Shown: positions 25,106 to 34,144, numbered from the stretch's first letter. The stretch is DNA of 52,821 nucleotides from CAYFFZ01 sp049976505 (GCA_049976505.1 JBMFIC010000008.1:1-52821), one strand, 5' to 3'. Translations and numbers: made by a program. Notes: generated by a model not told the origin, from the sequence alone.

Positions 25106-25855
25106 ATGAGTTTTTGGAGGCACATTCCAAAATGGAAAATATCCATCTTAGGTGCTGTGGTTCTTTTTGGAGCGATTTTTGTATTTTTAGCGTTAGAGCG
25201 GCCCTTATTCCCATATCGCGAATTACTTGCTGCAGTAGGAGGCGCATTGATAGGGCAAATAGCTTTATTTGTTCCAGAGATAGACAAAGCTAAAGAACGT
25301 CAAGAGCGCACAAAAAAAGAAGGAATAACATCATTGTTACTAGGAAAGGAAATTGCTATTGCTGCCTTAGGGGGCTATAATACAAGCTTTACTAACCTTG
25401 GCTTTGAAGAAGGAAAATTCATATCGTACTGCAATATTTTAGGAATTTCTGGGGAAAATATTTTTAATCTTATTAAAGCTGTAATTATGAAAAGCAATAC
25501 TCAAAACGACTCGCTAACAAATATAAAATACATAATTGATGAAATTGAGGGCTTTTTAAGTTCCAAAGATCCAGCTCTAGTATCTCTTTTTAATATAGGT
25601 ATAAAAGCGGTAGCGATTTTAAGTATTCGCATGCATCCAATATATCCAAATCAGCCCGAACTTCTTTCGGAAGCTATTAAGTATATTGAAAATCAAAAAG
25701 AAATACTGAATAAGAGTAAGTATAGCATGTTATGGGAAATTGTGATCGCCCCTATTCTTAAGGTACTTTCTAGTGATGAATTTACAAACGAAGTAGATCG
25801 CGTTAAAGCTCTAGAAAGCATTTTCGATGAGTTAAATAAACAAATTCTTGAATGA
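25106..25855 (+). CDS. hypothetical membrane-anchored protein, island cargo
   Basis: A 249-residue protein with two N-terminal membrane helices (ISILGAVVLFGAIFVFLAL and ELLAAVGGALIGQIALFV) joined by a short loop, then a charged KERQERTKK stretch and a helical cytoplasmic domain to the C-terminus. The overall plan resembles small membrane sensor or toxin/immunity-type proteins, but no motif supports a function. It has its own TATA box. AT-rich codon use differs strongly from the core genes. A copy of a dispersed 32-base repeat follows 24 bases after the stop. Confidence 0.55.
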   Translation: MSFWRHIPKWKISILGAVVLFGAIFVFLALERPLFPYRELLAAVGGALIGQIALFVPEIDKAKERQERTKKEGITSLLLGKEIAIAALGGYNTSFTNLGFEEGKFISYCNILGISGENIFNLIKAVIMKSNTQNDSLTNIKYIIDEIEGFLSSKDPALVSLFNIGIKAVAILSIRMHPIYPNQPELLSEAIKYIENQKEILNKSKYSMLWEIVIAPILKVLSSDEFTNEVDRVKALESIFDELNKQILE

Positions 25856-25878
25856 TTCTTTGGGTTTTGGGCATAGTA

Positions 25879-25910
25879 CTCTCTTATCTGGAAAATATTA
25901 CATGCCCTTA
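25879..25910. repeat. 32-base dispersed repeat, copy 1
   Basis: CTCTCTTATCTGGAAAATAT followed by TACATGCCCTTA. It matches 38382-38413 in inverted orientation with 2 mismatches in 32. Similarity stops at both edges. It may be the end of a lost mobile element or a small MITE-like unit. Confidence 0.6.
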
Positions 25911-25961
25911 GATACTTAAAAAGTAAACATTGTTTGAGCGGTTTTTGGATAAGCCTAGTTA

Positions 25962-26279
25962 AGAGATACAGGGTGAGCAGACTTGAATGGATAATAAAAG
26001 CAAAAGTTAATGGCAGACTACCAATAAACAGATAGCCGATGTACAGGGCATATAAGTCAGCAGAATTCAGCAGTTATACAGAGAGTACAAAAGGACAGAC
26101 GTTATACACGTTCAGAAAAAAGCTGGAAGGCGCAAAAAGCCTCTTCCTGAGAGCGTTAAGAATGTTAACGCAAGCTACATCGCCAGAACACTCTGCATTA
26201 AAGGCGTACACATCAGGAATGAAAAGGTCAACGAAGCGCTCAAGGAGGCCGGGTTTGCCATGAGCGAGCCAAGGAAGTA
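25962..26279 (+). pseudogene. N-terminal remnant of an integrase-core (IS481/ISNCY-like) transposase
   Basis: YRVSRLEWIIKAKVNGRLPI is read in one frame, then a shift near 26025 gives NKQIADVQGI, a stop, and VSRIQQLYREYKRT, KKAGRRKKPLPE and VNEALKEAGFAMSEPRK to a stop at 26279. This is the double HTH module (tandem helix-turn-helix plus GRP/KKPL linker) of transposases that carry an rve/DDE core. The core is missing. One frameshift plus one nonsense codon show the copy is dead. Confidence 0.6.
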
Positions 26280-26399
26280 GCACAGAAAGTTGAATCAGAT
26301 GAAAGGAAAAAAGGCATTACGGAATTTGAGAAGTTTTGATGGCTGAGAAGATAACGCTGATAGTCGGGATGGTTGATCATCCTGAACGGTTATGAAAAT

Positions 26400-26541
26400 C
26401 TCTTACCTTACTTATACCAAAAATGTTCATGATCCCAAGCAGCCGCCTTATCTTGCCGCGCCTGTCCCTTCTCTGATCAGTCCGCGTGGCGACCCCCTGG
26501 AAGTCTCCTAGCATCCTTGATGGTGTAGAGCCTGTCCAACT
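26400..26541 (-). pseudogene. remnant of an IS607-type resolvase N-terminus (MerR-like HTH)
   Basis: On the minus strand the frame reads LDRLYTIKDA, then after a frameshift VATRTDQRRDRRGKIRRLLG. This fits the LYTIxEA...VSxxTIxRWDREGKIR pattern of IS607-family serine recombinases. Only about 45 residues remain. The match is short and needs a frameshift, so it is tentative. Confidence 0.4.
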
Positions 26542-26675
26542 ACAACATGTTTTAGACCCTGTTTCTATTTAAATCTATTTACCTTGGAACTGTTAGCAAT
26601 GGCACCTGCTCCCCAGCAGGGGGAGCGAGTTATTCTCCTAGTTGCGCAACAAAGCAAAAAATTATTAAATGTTCT

Positions 26676-27197
26676 CTATTTGTGCCTAATTTTTTTTACA
26701 GAAATCGTGATCCACTCCACGCTTAATGGAATTATATAAACGATCGCAGCATTTACAAGATAAATCGAATGAAGATATAATAACCCATTAAAAACTGTCA
26801 GTAGCAAAATAATTTCTATAAATACTGTTAATGTTCCTAGGGCATGTGCCAACTTCGATATAAACCCGCCTATTATCGATATAACACCCAGAACCGTAAA
26901 TATAATACTTATTGTAATTGGAACGCTCGTAAAAAAACCCCATGGAAATAAAATTACGGAAAAGAACCCGCTAAAGAATAAAAACGGGAACCAAAAATCA
27001 TCAAAGGAAAATTCGCCATTTTGCGTAGAACGAGACGCCAATTCTTCTTTTGCTTCTTCGTTTTCTCTTTCCCTTTTTGAGTACATCCCAATTTCCCAGC
27101 CTCTTTTTATGTCCGCCGCCGTAGCTTCATCAATACTCCTATGCCATCCACCATAACTATCCGGGAACAAAAGTCTATCTTCTTCATCATCCGACAA
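26676..27197 (-). CDS. hypothetical membrane protein, island cargo
   Basis: A 173-residue protein. Residues 1-65 are acidic and soluble (MSDDEEDRLLFPDSYGGWHR...). Then come about four membrane helices: FWFPFLFFSGFFSVILF, ITISIIFTVLGVISIIGGFI, LTVFIEIILLLTVFNGLL and LVNAAIVYIIPLSVEWI, ending in a basic tail. No family recognised. Composition is strongly AT-rich. It is transcribed toward the transposase fragments, with an AT-rich promoter region before the ATG (27198-27250). Confidence 0.55.
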   Translation of the reverse strand: MSDDEEDRLLFPDSYGGWHRSIDEATAADIKRGWEIGMYSKRERENEEAKEELASRSTQNGEFSFDDFWFPFLFFSGFFSVILFPWGFFTSVPITISIIFTVLGVISIIGGFISKLAHALGTLTVFIEIILLLTVFNGLLYLHSIYLVNAAIVYIIPLSVEWITISVKKIRHK

Positions 27198-27368
27198 TAT
27201 ATGGTCATTTAAAAATAAAGCATAATTAGTATATAAATCTTTTTTTGTGCCGTTGAAGCCGCCCAGTAATTGGTAAAACCTAATAGGTCATCAGTGCGGG
27301 AAGGCACGTTGTTTGTCTGCACAATTGGTTTGATGCCGTTATGCTAGCAGTTTTTTGATTTATTATCC

Positions 27369-27388
27369 AAGGGAGGGGAGGAGGTCAG
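27369..27388. repeat. orphan right-end motif of an IS605-type element
   Basis: AAGGGAGGGGAGGAGGTCAG closely matches the right end GGGCGGGGAGGAGGTCAG found at 1010-1027 and 11783-11800. No tnpB remnant is recognisable beside it. It lies 33 bases from the tRNA-Glu gene. Confidence 0.5.
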
Positions 27389-27421
27389 ATTAATGTTGGA
27401 GCATATAACCATTTTTTGGTA

Positions 27422-27497
27422 TGCTCCGGGCGGGATTTGAACCCGCGATCAACGGCTCGAAAGGCCGTCATGCTTGACCGGGCTACACCACCGGAGC
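27422..27497 (-). tRNA. tRNA-Glu (UUC)
   Basis: Minus strand, 76 bases, full cloverleaf. Acceptor GCTCCGG pairs with CCGGAGC; the D stem is GTGT/GCAT with two G-U pairs; the anticodon stem ACGGC/GCCGT encloses loop CTTTCGA, giving anticodon TTC (UUC, Glu); the T arm is GCGGG-TTCAAAT-CCCGC. The discriminator is A and the 3' CCA is not encoded. No intron. It sits at the edge between the AT-rich island and GC-rich core genes. Confidence 0.95.
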
Positions 27498-27518
27498 TCA
27501 CATTTACGTTTTTTGACG

Positions 27519-27530
27519 GTTTATTTAACC
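27519..27530 (-). promoter_or_regulatory. TATA box of tRNA-Glu
   Basis: On the minus strand GGTTAAATAAAC starts about 33 bases before the tRNA 5' end, the normal place for an archaeal tRNA promoter. It lies within the inverted repeat CGGTT-TATTT-AACCG (27517-27531). Confidence 0.5.
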
Positions 27531-27612
27531 GTTTCTTGCATCTTTCTATATTCACAAGCGCAGCGCTTTCTCGCAACGGATTAATAACGGGCCCACCGAT
27601 CTATCTGTCAGG

Positions 27613-28650
27613 TTGTTCATGGTTCTGCTCCCCCTGATGATCATAGCAGTAGTGGGAGACCTGTTACTGATCTTTCAGATCATCAGGGAGAGGGAGCTCT
27701 TCAGAGAGCACAGGGGATCGCCAAAGCCCTGCGCCGTTATAGTCCCCCTCAGGGGTCAGGAGCCAGCCTTCGAGAAGCACGTCATGAGCCTGAAGCATCA
27801 GGACCATCCAGACTACAGGCTCCTGTACGTTATAGATGAGGACGAGAGGGAGCTTCACGAGAGGAGGCTCAGAGAGCTTGGTGTTGATTTCATAGTTGCA
27901 GAAAACGAGTGCAGCTCCTGCTCGGGCAAGGTGAACGCCATAATAAACGCCGTAAAGCTCTTCAGGAACAGGGCCATCGTTATAGCAGACTCCGACACGA
28001 TCTACCCAAGCACGTGGCTCAGGGACATGACCTCAGACCTTGGCAGGTACCCCGCGGTTACCACGTTCACATGGCCCAGGCCCCTGAGGCTATCCCTGAG
28101 CAACCTGATCAGATCGGGTTTCTGGACCTTCGGCTTCGAGAGCCAGGCCCTTGGAGGAAGGTTCCTCTACGGCGGGAGCATGGCTTTTGTTAAGGGCTTC
28201 TTCACGGACGAAGTCATAGAGGACCTTAAGGATGAGTGGTGCGACGACTGCGCCCTTACCAGGATAGTAAAGAGCAGAGGAGGGAGGATCGGGTACGCAG
28301 CAAGCTCCCTGCCCATCAACGTTTTCGATGAAAGAGACCTGTGGAGCTGGTCTAAGAAGGAGGCGAAGGCGCTGCTGATGTATTCAAGAAGAGGTGTGGC
28401 AGCCTTCATCGTGGTCGTTTCAGTGATGATCGTCCTTCTTGCAGGCTACCTCCTAACCCTTAACCCTGTGCTCATCACCCCCTACGTGCTCTGGATCCTG
28501 AAGAACGTAATAAGGGGGCGCAGGTACCTTCCCGGGGCCCTGATCCCCGCGGTCATGAGCGTTCCTGCCCTTCTCTGCTCGGTTTTTGCGGTGATAGGAG
28601 CCCAGGCTGACAGGAGGATAAGCTGGAGGGGAAAGGTCTACACAGTTTGA
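27613..28650 (+). CDS. membrane glycosyltransferase, family 2
   Basis: A 345-residue protein with start TTG at 27613 or ATG at 27619. One N-terminal membrane helix (LLPLMIIAVVGDLLLIF) precedes a GT-A domain: AVIVPLRGQEP (nucleotide site), CSGKVNAIINAV, the metal-binding DxD-type IVIADSDTIYPSTW, and an EWCDDCALTRIVKSRG acceptor/base segment. Two to three helices follow at the C-terminus. Similar to ceramide glucosyltransferase and hopanoid/glycolipid-type GT2 enzymes, so it likely makes a glycolipid or surface glycan on the cytoplasmic face. It is GC-rich like the core genes and converges on the ABC exporter genes. Confidence 0.83.
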   Translation: MFMVLLPLMIIAVVGDLLLIFQIIRERELFREHRGSPKPCAVIVPLRGQEPAFEKHVMSLKHQDHPDYRLLYVIDEDERELHERRLRELGVDFIVAENECSSCSGKVNAIINAVKLFRNRAIVIADSDTIYPSTWLRDMTSDLGRYPAVTTFTWPRPLRLSLSNLIRSGFWTFGFESQALGGRFLYGGSMAFVKGFFTDEVIEDLKDEWCDDCALTRIVKSRGGRIGYAASSLPINVFDERDLWSWSKKEAKALLMYSRRGVAAFIVVVSVMIVLLAGYLLTLNPVLITPYVLWILKNVIRGRRYLPGALIPAVMSVPALLCSVFAVIGAQADRRISWRGKVYTV

Positions 28651-28660
28651 TCGCGGGCGT

Positions 28661-29395
28661 TCACCTCTCCTTCCACCTTATGAACATGAGTCCCAGCACA
28701 AAGTACACGGCGGTTTCAGCTAAAAGAATCAGGAGCGAGGAGATCTCAAAAGGCTGCAGACCGAAGAGGGCCTGCGCCAGCACGGCTCCCGGCGTCGCCG
28801 GGGAAACGGAGAGCGCGTAAAGGTAGATCCTCGGGAGGTACGTGTATGGATAGAATATCGGTGGTATAACCGAGAGTATTATCGAGAGTATTGAGACTAT
28901 CCCCCATACGTTCCTTATGTGTTTCATCATGCCCGCTATGATGAAGGCCAGGGAGGTCTCGGAGATGAGGAGGCTGAGTATTATAAGGAAGAGTCCGGCC
29001 GCTCTCAGCACCGTGAACATGCCTATGATGGTCCCGATTGCTGCATAGATGGCTATGCCAGGTATCGAGAAGAACAGGTAGCTCAGCATCAGCCCCAGCA
29101 TGTAGTCAGTCTTGGAGATGCTGGTGGTGACCATCAGGTCCTGAAACTTCAGCTCAAGCCTTAGGAACGACGCATCCCCCGCGCTCGAGAGGGCGTTTGT
29201 CGAAACTATCGATATGAACCCCCCTATTACGGCATACTTTATCAGCTGCCACCTTGATATCATTCCAACGAGGAAGAGCATGGTAAGCGGCAGGCTCATG
29301 GATGCCACTACATAGGAGAAGCCCCGGGTTATGGTGTAGAGCCCGTAGTAGAGGCCCATCGCAACTATGAACCTAAGGTTCAATCTCAACACCAT
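28661..29395 (-). CDS. ABC-2 type transporter permease
   Basis: A 244-residue membrane protein with about six helices in the ABC-2 exporter pattern. The large segment around residues 70-110 (ALSSAGDASFLRLELKFQDLMV) is a typical connecting region, and FEISSLLILLAETAVYFVLGLMFI is the last helix, followed by a basic RWKER end. Its start lies 23 bases inside the 3' end of the ATPase gene, so the two are coupled. Substrate unknown; neighbouring glycosyltransferase hints at a lipid or glycan but this is weak. Confidence 0.8.
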   Translation of the reverse strand: MVLRLNLRFIVAMGLYYGLYTITRGFSYVVASMSLPLTMLFLVGMISRWQLIKYAVIGGFISIVSTNALSSAGDASFLRLELKFQDLMVTTSISKTDYMLGLMLSYLFFSIPGIAIYAAIGTIIGMFTVLRAAGLFLIILSLLISETSLAFIIAGMMKHIRNVWGIVSILSIILSVIPPIFYPYTYLPRIYLYALSVSPATPGAVLAQALFGLQPFEISSLLILLAETAVYFVLGLMFIRWKER

Positions 29396-30212
29396 ACCTG
29401 AAGAACAGGTCGTCCAGGGTTATCTGCTTCACGTCAAAGCCCTGCTCAACGTACCTCTGCGCCTCCTCCCTGCTCACGTAGCTGATGTAAACCCCTCCCA
29501 CCTTTATCCATCCGTCCACGGGCCTTCTGCTCTCAACCCTGACCTTTCCCGAGAACTCCGACAGAACCTCTTCCGGCGTCCCCTGCCTGATTATCTCGCC
29601 GTCGTTCATGAAGACTATCTCCTCTGTCAGGCTCTGCGCCTCCTCCATGTAGTGCGTTGTCAGGAGCAGCTCAGCGCTCAGCCCCTTTATAACGCTCCAT
29701 ATCTCAACCCTTGACAGGGGATCCAAGCCCGTCGTTGGCTCGTCAAGGAAGACGACCTCGGCGTTCGACGCGAGGGCCATCGCAACGAAGAGCTTCCTCT
29801 TCATTCCCCCTGACAGCTCATCTGTTGGGGTGTCCCTGAAATCCCAGAGCCCAACCTCCTTAAGGGCCTTCCTGGCCTCCTCGGAGGCGCTTCTGAATGA
29901 CATCCCCCTTGCCGTCAGGTACAGCATCATGTGCTCGTAGGGCGTCAGCATCCCTATGGGCCTAGCCTCCTGAGGTATGCAGGACAGCTTTTTCCTTATG
30001 CGATCCTCGTCCCTCAGTATGTTCAGGCCGTTTATCAGCGCGTATCCCGATGTTGGCTCAAGCTGCGTCGAGAGTATCCTGATCAGGGTAGTCTTGCCGG
30101 CCCCGTTCTTCCCGATGACCGAAACCCTTCTTCTCGAGATCCTTGTGCTAATACCCTTGAGCGCCACTATTCCGTTCCCGTAAACCTTCCTCAGGTTAAA
30201 TATCTCGATCAC
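29373..30212 (-). CDS. ABC-2 type transporter ATP-binding protein
   Basis: A 279-residue ATPase. Walker A is GKNGAGKTT, Q-loop IPQEARPIG, signature LSGGMKRKL, Walker B VVFLDEPTTGLDP, and H-loop LLTTHYMEEA. The C-terminal extension (about residues 215-279) ends with a DDLFFRYG motif seen in drug or polysaccharide exporter ATPases. It pairs with the permease downstream as a two-component exporter. Start at ATG 30212, with an AT-rich divergent promoter region shared with the YedY-like gene. Confidence 0.88.
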   Translation of the reverse strand: MIEIFNLRKVYGNGIVALKGISTRISRRRVSVIGKNGAGKTTLIRILSTQLEPTSGYALINGLNILRDEDRIRKKLSCIPQEARPIGMLTPYEHMMLYLTARGMSFRSASEEARKALKEVGLWDFRDTPTDELSGGMKRKLFVAMALASNAEVVFLDEPTTGLDPLSRVEIWSVIKGLSAELLLTTHYMEEAQSLTEEIVFMNDGEIIRQGTPEEVLSEFSGKVRVESRRPVDGWIKVGGVYISYVSREEAQRYVEQGFDVKQITLDDLFFRYGVEIEP

Positions 30213-30294
30213 ATCACTACTTGGTCTCCCATGAATAAATTGTTAATTTCAAAAGCTCAATAAGGAAAATAAGGGCGATCCTTCTAGTCTATGC

Positions 30295-30879
30295 ATGGAA
30301 CTTCCTCCGGGCCAGAGGGCCATAAGGAGCTTCATATACTACTCAGCGCTTCCTCCTCCCGAGGTCGACATAGAGAAGTACAGGTTTGAAGTTAAAGGGC
30401 TTGTAAAGAGGGAGCTCTCGCTCAGCTACAGGGAGCTCCTGGACATGATCGACTTCAGGGGAGAGCTGGACTTTCACTGCGTCACAGGCTGGAGCGTCAG
30501 GAAGGTTAAGATGGAGGGCGTAACCTTCAGGAAAATAGCGGATATGTCGGAGCCAAGCGGAAGCTACGCCTTCTTCACTTCCCTCGATGGGTACACCACC
30601 GTGGTTCCCTATGAGGACTTCATAAAGGGGATTCTTCTACTGAAGATAGACGGAAACCCGCTCACCTACGAAATGGGGTTCCCAGCGAGGCCATTCTTCG
30701 AGCACCTCTATGCCTGGAAGTCCGCCAAGTGGGTCAGGTCCGTTACCTTCATGAACGAGTACCAGGACGGCTACTGGGAGAGCCTCGGATATCACGAAAG
30801 GGGAAACGTCTGGCTGGAGGAGAGGTTCAAGAGCGAGGAGGCAAGGCGGCTGAGAAAGAGCCCGATGGGCGTCAGATGA
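30295..30879 (+). CDS. YedY/sulfite oxidase-type molybdopterin oxidoreductase
   Basis: A 194-residue protein of the oxidoreductase molybdopterin-binding fold. The molybdenum ligand is Cys62 in FHCVTGWSV, and FFTSLDGYTTVVPYEDF and MGFPARPFFEHLYAWKSAKWV are family segments; the KSAKWV motif usually contacts the cofactor. There is no signal peptide, so the protein seems cytoplasmic. About 200 residues is normal for the short archaeal form without a dimerisation domain. Substrate unknown (S-oxide or sulfite-like). A dead IS200/IS605 copy starts eight bases after the stop. Confidence 0.85.
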   Translation: MELPPGQRAIRSFIYYSALPPPEVDIEKYRFEVKGLVKRELSLSYRELLDMIDFRGELDFHCVTGWSVRKVKMEGVTFRKIADMSEPSGSYAFFTSLDGYTTVVPYEDFIKGILLLKIDGNPLTYEMGFPARPFFEHLYAWKSAKWVRSVTFMNEYQDGYWESLGYHERGNVWLEERFKSEEARRLRKSPMGVR

Positions 30880-30886
30880 CAAAAAG

Positions 30887-31606
30887 AATGACAAGCCTCG
30901 CCCCTTCTAGAGGTGGGGTAAAGCTTTTAAATTTTTGAATATTTTAAAGTACTGTGGAATATAAATCAACAAAGCATGTGAAATATCTATGCAACTACCA
31001 TTTCGTAAGGATTCCCACGTATCGTAGAAATGTACTGATCGGAGAAGTTAGTGAATACACCAAAGGTGTGCTAAAATCAATACCGAAGAATTAGGTCGCG
31101 ATATTTTAGCCCTAGAAGTGATGCCAGACCGTTCCACCTCTTCGTTAACTGCCCTCCTAGACCTAAATATTTTCCGTCATACCTAGCAAACTACTTTAAG
31201 GGTAAATCAGCCAGACTAGTTTTAAAGAAATTTCCAAAGTTTAAAAACAAACGGCAAACTCTGGACTAGAAGCTACTTCGTATCAACAGCCGATAACATA
31301 TTAAGCAAGACGGCGAGACAATAAGGAAAAATATATTTATATTAAGGAGCAGTGGGAAAAGAGGATGAGGATAAAGAGAACTAACATCGTTAAACTCGTT
31401 ATTAACAAAAACACACATGAGAAGCTTAAAAACTGGCTGCAGTAACTGCCAAATGCTGGAACGAAGTGAACTGGTTAAGGACGCAACAATTCGAGAAAGG
31501 AAAGAGAGTAGACCTCGCTAAGACTGAAAAGGAGGTGTGCGAGAAGTACATATAAGTATTAAAGGTCAATACACAGCAGGTTGCTAGAAAGAGCACAAAG
31601 ATAGTT
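30887..31606 (+). pseudogene. decayed IS200/IS605 copy: left end, broken tnpA and 5' part of tnpB
   Basis: The left end (ACAAAA.GAA.GACAAGCCTC and hairpin) matches the intact element at 10010. From 30955 the DNA follows tnpA (CNYHFV, then YFVSTA near its end) but with several indels and stops, and the HIH motif region is damaged. From about 31365 it follows tnpB (RTNIVKLV, NKNTHEKL) with frameshifts and stops at about 31606, so the rest of tnpB and the right end are gone. It is a much older relative of the element at 10010 rather than a recent copy. Confidence 0.85.
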
Positions 31607-31649
31607 GCTAATAAAATTGCTAGCGTTTTTTAAGGCGTTCACCTATGTA

Positions 31650-32260
31650 GAAATCTCTGAAACCAAAACTCTGAGAGGGCTTTTTGTTTCTAGAATCCTG
31701 AGAATAGGGGCAAGAGTAAGATAAATTTTAAATCAAAGAAAATATAAAAAAGGGGGTGCAACTACAAATCCAGATTAAATATGGCGCTTCCAATTGACAT
31801 TACTGTGCCTCTGACTGACAGTTCAGAAAACTCATTCATCATCGCATTAGCAACCGGTACGTTGCCCTATGCCTGAACCCATTATAGGCATGGAAAGTAC
31901 AAGAGCATAAAAAGAACGATCTATAAACGGAATAGAATAAATGATCCTATAGAATAAAGCGCTATATATGTGGCTAAAGCTGGTTTTCTTCCTACCCTCC
32001 CAGATGCTCCTGAAATCCATACAGAACCTGTAAGCATGCCAAAGAATTCAATAAAGAACATGTATTCTTCAGTTGAAACGCCGCCCATATAGTAAAGAGA
32101 AGCACTATGGTGTGAATTATCAATAAAGAACCAGCCGCAAGCTGTGTATAAAAAAATAAATTCCCTTTAACCAGTTTGTCGTTGACCGTTTTGCAAGGCG
32201 CTGTATTTCTGAGTTCTTCATGTTCATCTATTGGTTTATGTATTTTAATGTATAGCTAGA
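31650..32260 (-). pseudogene. MFS transporter remnant
   Basis: On the minus strand a start region (about 32228) is followed, after a frameshift, by an N-terminal part with EFFGMLTGSVWISGASGR and VGRKPALATYIALYS (motif A) and a stop near 31921. Further on, NAMMNEFSELSVRGTVMSIG and ILETKS resemble the central and C-terminal helices of the same family. The middle is deleted. It is AT-rich and lies between the dead IS200/IS605 copy and the phosphodiesterase gene. Confidence 0.6.
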
Positions 32261-32299
32261 AATGATCAATTATTATAGTATTCTTAAAATAAAAAGAAA

Positions 32300-34144
32300 T
32301 TATTTTAAAATTTCGTATATAACTTTTCCATCAGAATGCGAAGGAGCGGGTATGTTGAGTAAATAAGAAATCGTCGGCGCAACATCACGCAGTTCAGCTC
32401 TAAGGCCTTTTTTATGGTTTATCCTGCTGCCAGAAAAGATCGTAAATGCGTTGTTTTCAAAATAACCTTCTGAGTCGGCCGGAAGATAAGTAGTATGGTG
32501 ACCGGCCACGTCATGCTTTTCTGTAACCTCCTGTTGTAGCCTTTCTTTGCTTATCAGGTCAAACTTTAAAGATTCTGTTGTACCATCCCAGTTGCAGTAC
32601 CCTTTATTGAAAAATACTAAAATATCCCCGAACCTTTCTTCAGCCCTGCCCCTGCTCCACATTTCTTTTCTTAATGCAAGTTTTATAACTCTAGAACCGT
32701 TGTCAGGATCTTTTATAGAATAAAGCGTATCGATTGTATGTTCTATAACGCTATCATAATCCCTTTTATCAACGATCCCGCCTTTTTCTCTATCCTTTAG
32801 GTTAACCCATATCTGTACAGGGTCATGGTAAGGAAATACGTACGTTCTATTCATGTCTATAGAATAATATTCGCCGTTCTTTATTTCATATTTCATTAAA
32901 CCGGCTCTGCTCAAAGCTGCTTCGAGCGAAACATACTTCCAACAGGGCAGAGCACCATGATCTGAAGTTATTATTACTGTTGAATCGCGAGGCCTCTCTT
33001 TAATGATGTTCCCTATCATTTTATCTATTATGCTGTAAGCCTTTCTGTAAACGTCATCAACATGCTTGGCTTTCTTTTCATCATATGCAGGGTTTTCTCT
33101 GTCCAGAAGCGCAAGATAAGTATGGTTTAAAGAATCTATAAGATGATAATGCATTATCAAACCATCATAACTAATTTTATCACTCAGTACTTTAAGCGCT
33201 TTTTCGAACCATTGAGCATAAATGCTGGCGTGCTCCAGCTGAAGTTCAGGGCTTAGGTTTGTTGGTCCATAAGGCCTTTTTGTATCCGAAATAAAAGGCA
33301 TGTCAAAACCTTCAACCCATGGGCCTGACGTTTCTAAAAGCGTATCTTCTAAACCGGCTGGGTAAGCCCATCCTCGGGCCTTAAATGCCTGGGATACGTA
33401 AACAGTAACTTCTGGGTTTTCTGACAGTTTTAACCTTATAAGTTTGATTCTGAAAACGATCAACTCACCATCTGCATCGGCGTAGATCCAGTCGCTCCAC
33501 TCGCCTTCTTTAAGGATAAAACCTTTTTTATCTTTTTTTAATATATTAAATGACACAGATGCGTTATCAGGAAGTATTTTTCCTACTATCTTTATCTTGC
33601 TGACATTAATAGAAAAGTTCAGCCCATCATCTATCTGTAGCTTTTCATACCCTGGATACACATTTTTTATCCAGTTTCCTATAAACCTAGGATCCACAGT
33701 AGAAAATATAGCAGGTTTAAAAACTCTCCATAGGTCTCCGCCAGGGGTTAACCCTCCTATAACGATGCCTCTGCTAACCTGAGGCGGCCATCCTACCGGA
33801 TAGTTTACTACAGCAGGCTTTAGACCGGCCCTTTCCATGCTTGTCCAGAGGAATTCCGCTTTGCTAAAGCTGGAATACTGCGTTCTTCTAATGTACTGAC
33901 CTTCTTGTGGTGTTTCGCCTGGAAGATGTGTAGTAAAGCTGATAACGCCATGAGTAAAGGAAGAGGCTCCGCTCATCAATGTTGCCCAGTTTGTGGGCGT
34001 ATCAACCGGTACAGAAGGAATGGTTCTAAGCATAGAGCCATCTTCTATCAGCTGAGAAATGTTTGGCAAAAGGCCGTCCTTCACGTATTTATCTATAAAC
34101 CCGCCTATTCCGCCATCTATTCCAATAAAGTAAAACTTTACCAT
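32300..34144 (-). CDS. alkaline phosphatase-superfamily phosphodiesterase (type I phosphodiesterase/nucleotide pyrophosphatase)
   Basis: A 614-residue protein without signal peptide. Metal-site residues are seen at IGIDGGIGGF, the nucleophile Thr in DTPTNWATLMSG, YHLIDSLNH, ITSDHGALP and KHDVAGHHTTY. This pattern fits the archaeal type I phosphodiesterase group, which cleaves phosphodiesters or pyrophosphates of nucleotides or sugar alcohols. AT-rich. It is divergent from the first binding-protein gene (218 bases between). Next to a nucleoside phosphorylase relic and an ABC importer, a nucleotide or glycerophosphodiester scavenging role is possible but not proven. Confidence 0.8.
   Translation of the reverse strand: MVKFYFIGIDGGIGGFIDKYVKDGLLPNISQLIEDGSMLRTIPSVPVDTPTNWATLMSGASSFTHGVISFTTHLPGETPQEGQYIRRTQYSSFSKAEFLWTSMERAGLKPAVVNYPVGWPPQVSRGIVIGGLTPGGDLWRVFKPAIFSTVDPRFIGNWIKNVYPGYEKLQIDDGLNFSINVSKIKIVGKILPDNASVSFNILKKDKKGFILKEGEWSDWIYADADGELIVFRIKLIRLKLSENPEVTVYVSQAFKARGWAYPAGLEDTLLETSGPWVEGFDMPFISDTKRPYGPTNLSPELQLEHASIYAQWFEKALKVLSDKISYDGLIMHYHLIDSLNHTYLALLDRENPAYDEKKAKHVDDVYRKAYSIIDKMIGNIIKERPRDSTVIITSDHGALPCWKYVSLEAALSRAGLMKYEIKNGEYYSIDMNRTYVFPYHDPVQIWVNLKDREKGGIVDKRDYDSVIEHTIDTLYSIKDPDNGSRVIKLALRKEMWSRGRAEERFGDILVFFNKGYCNWDGTTESLKFDLISKERLQQEVTEKHDVAGHHTTYLPADSEGYFENNAFTIFSGSRINHKKGLRAELRDVAPTISYLLNIPAPSHSDGKVIYEILK

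Noticed and set aside
27422..27497. Attachment-site duplication of the tRNA-Glu 3' end inside the AT-rich island
   Set aside because: I looked for the T-arm and acceptor sequence elsewhere in 21.2-27.4 kb and saw no copy.
30637..30879. Truncation of the YedY-like gene by the dead IS200/IS605 copy eight bases downstream
   Set aside because: The protein has a plausible natural C-terminus and all core motifs, so truncation is not needed to explain it.
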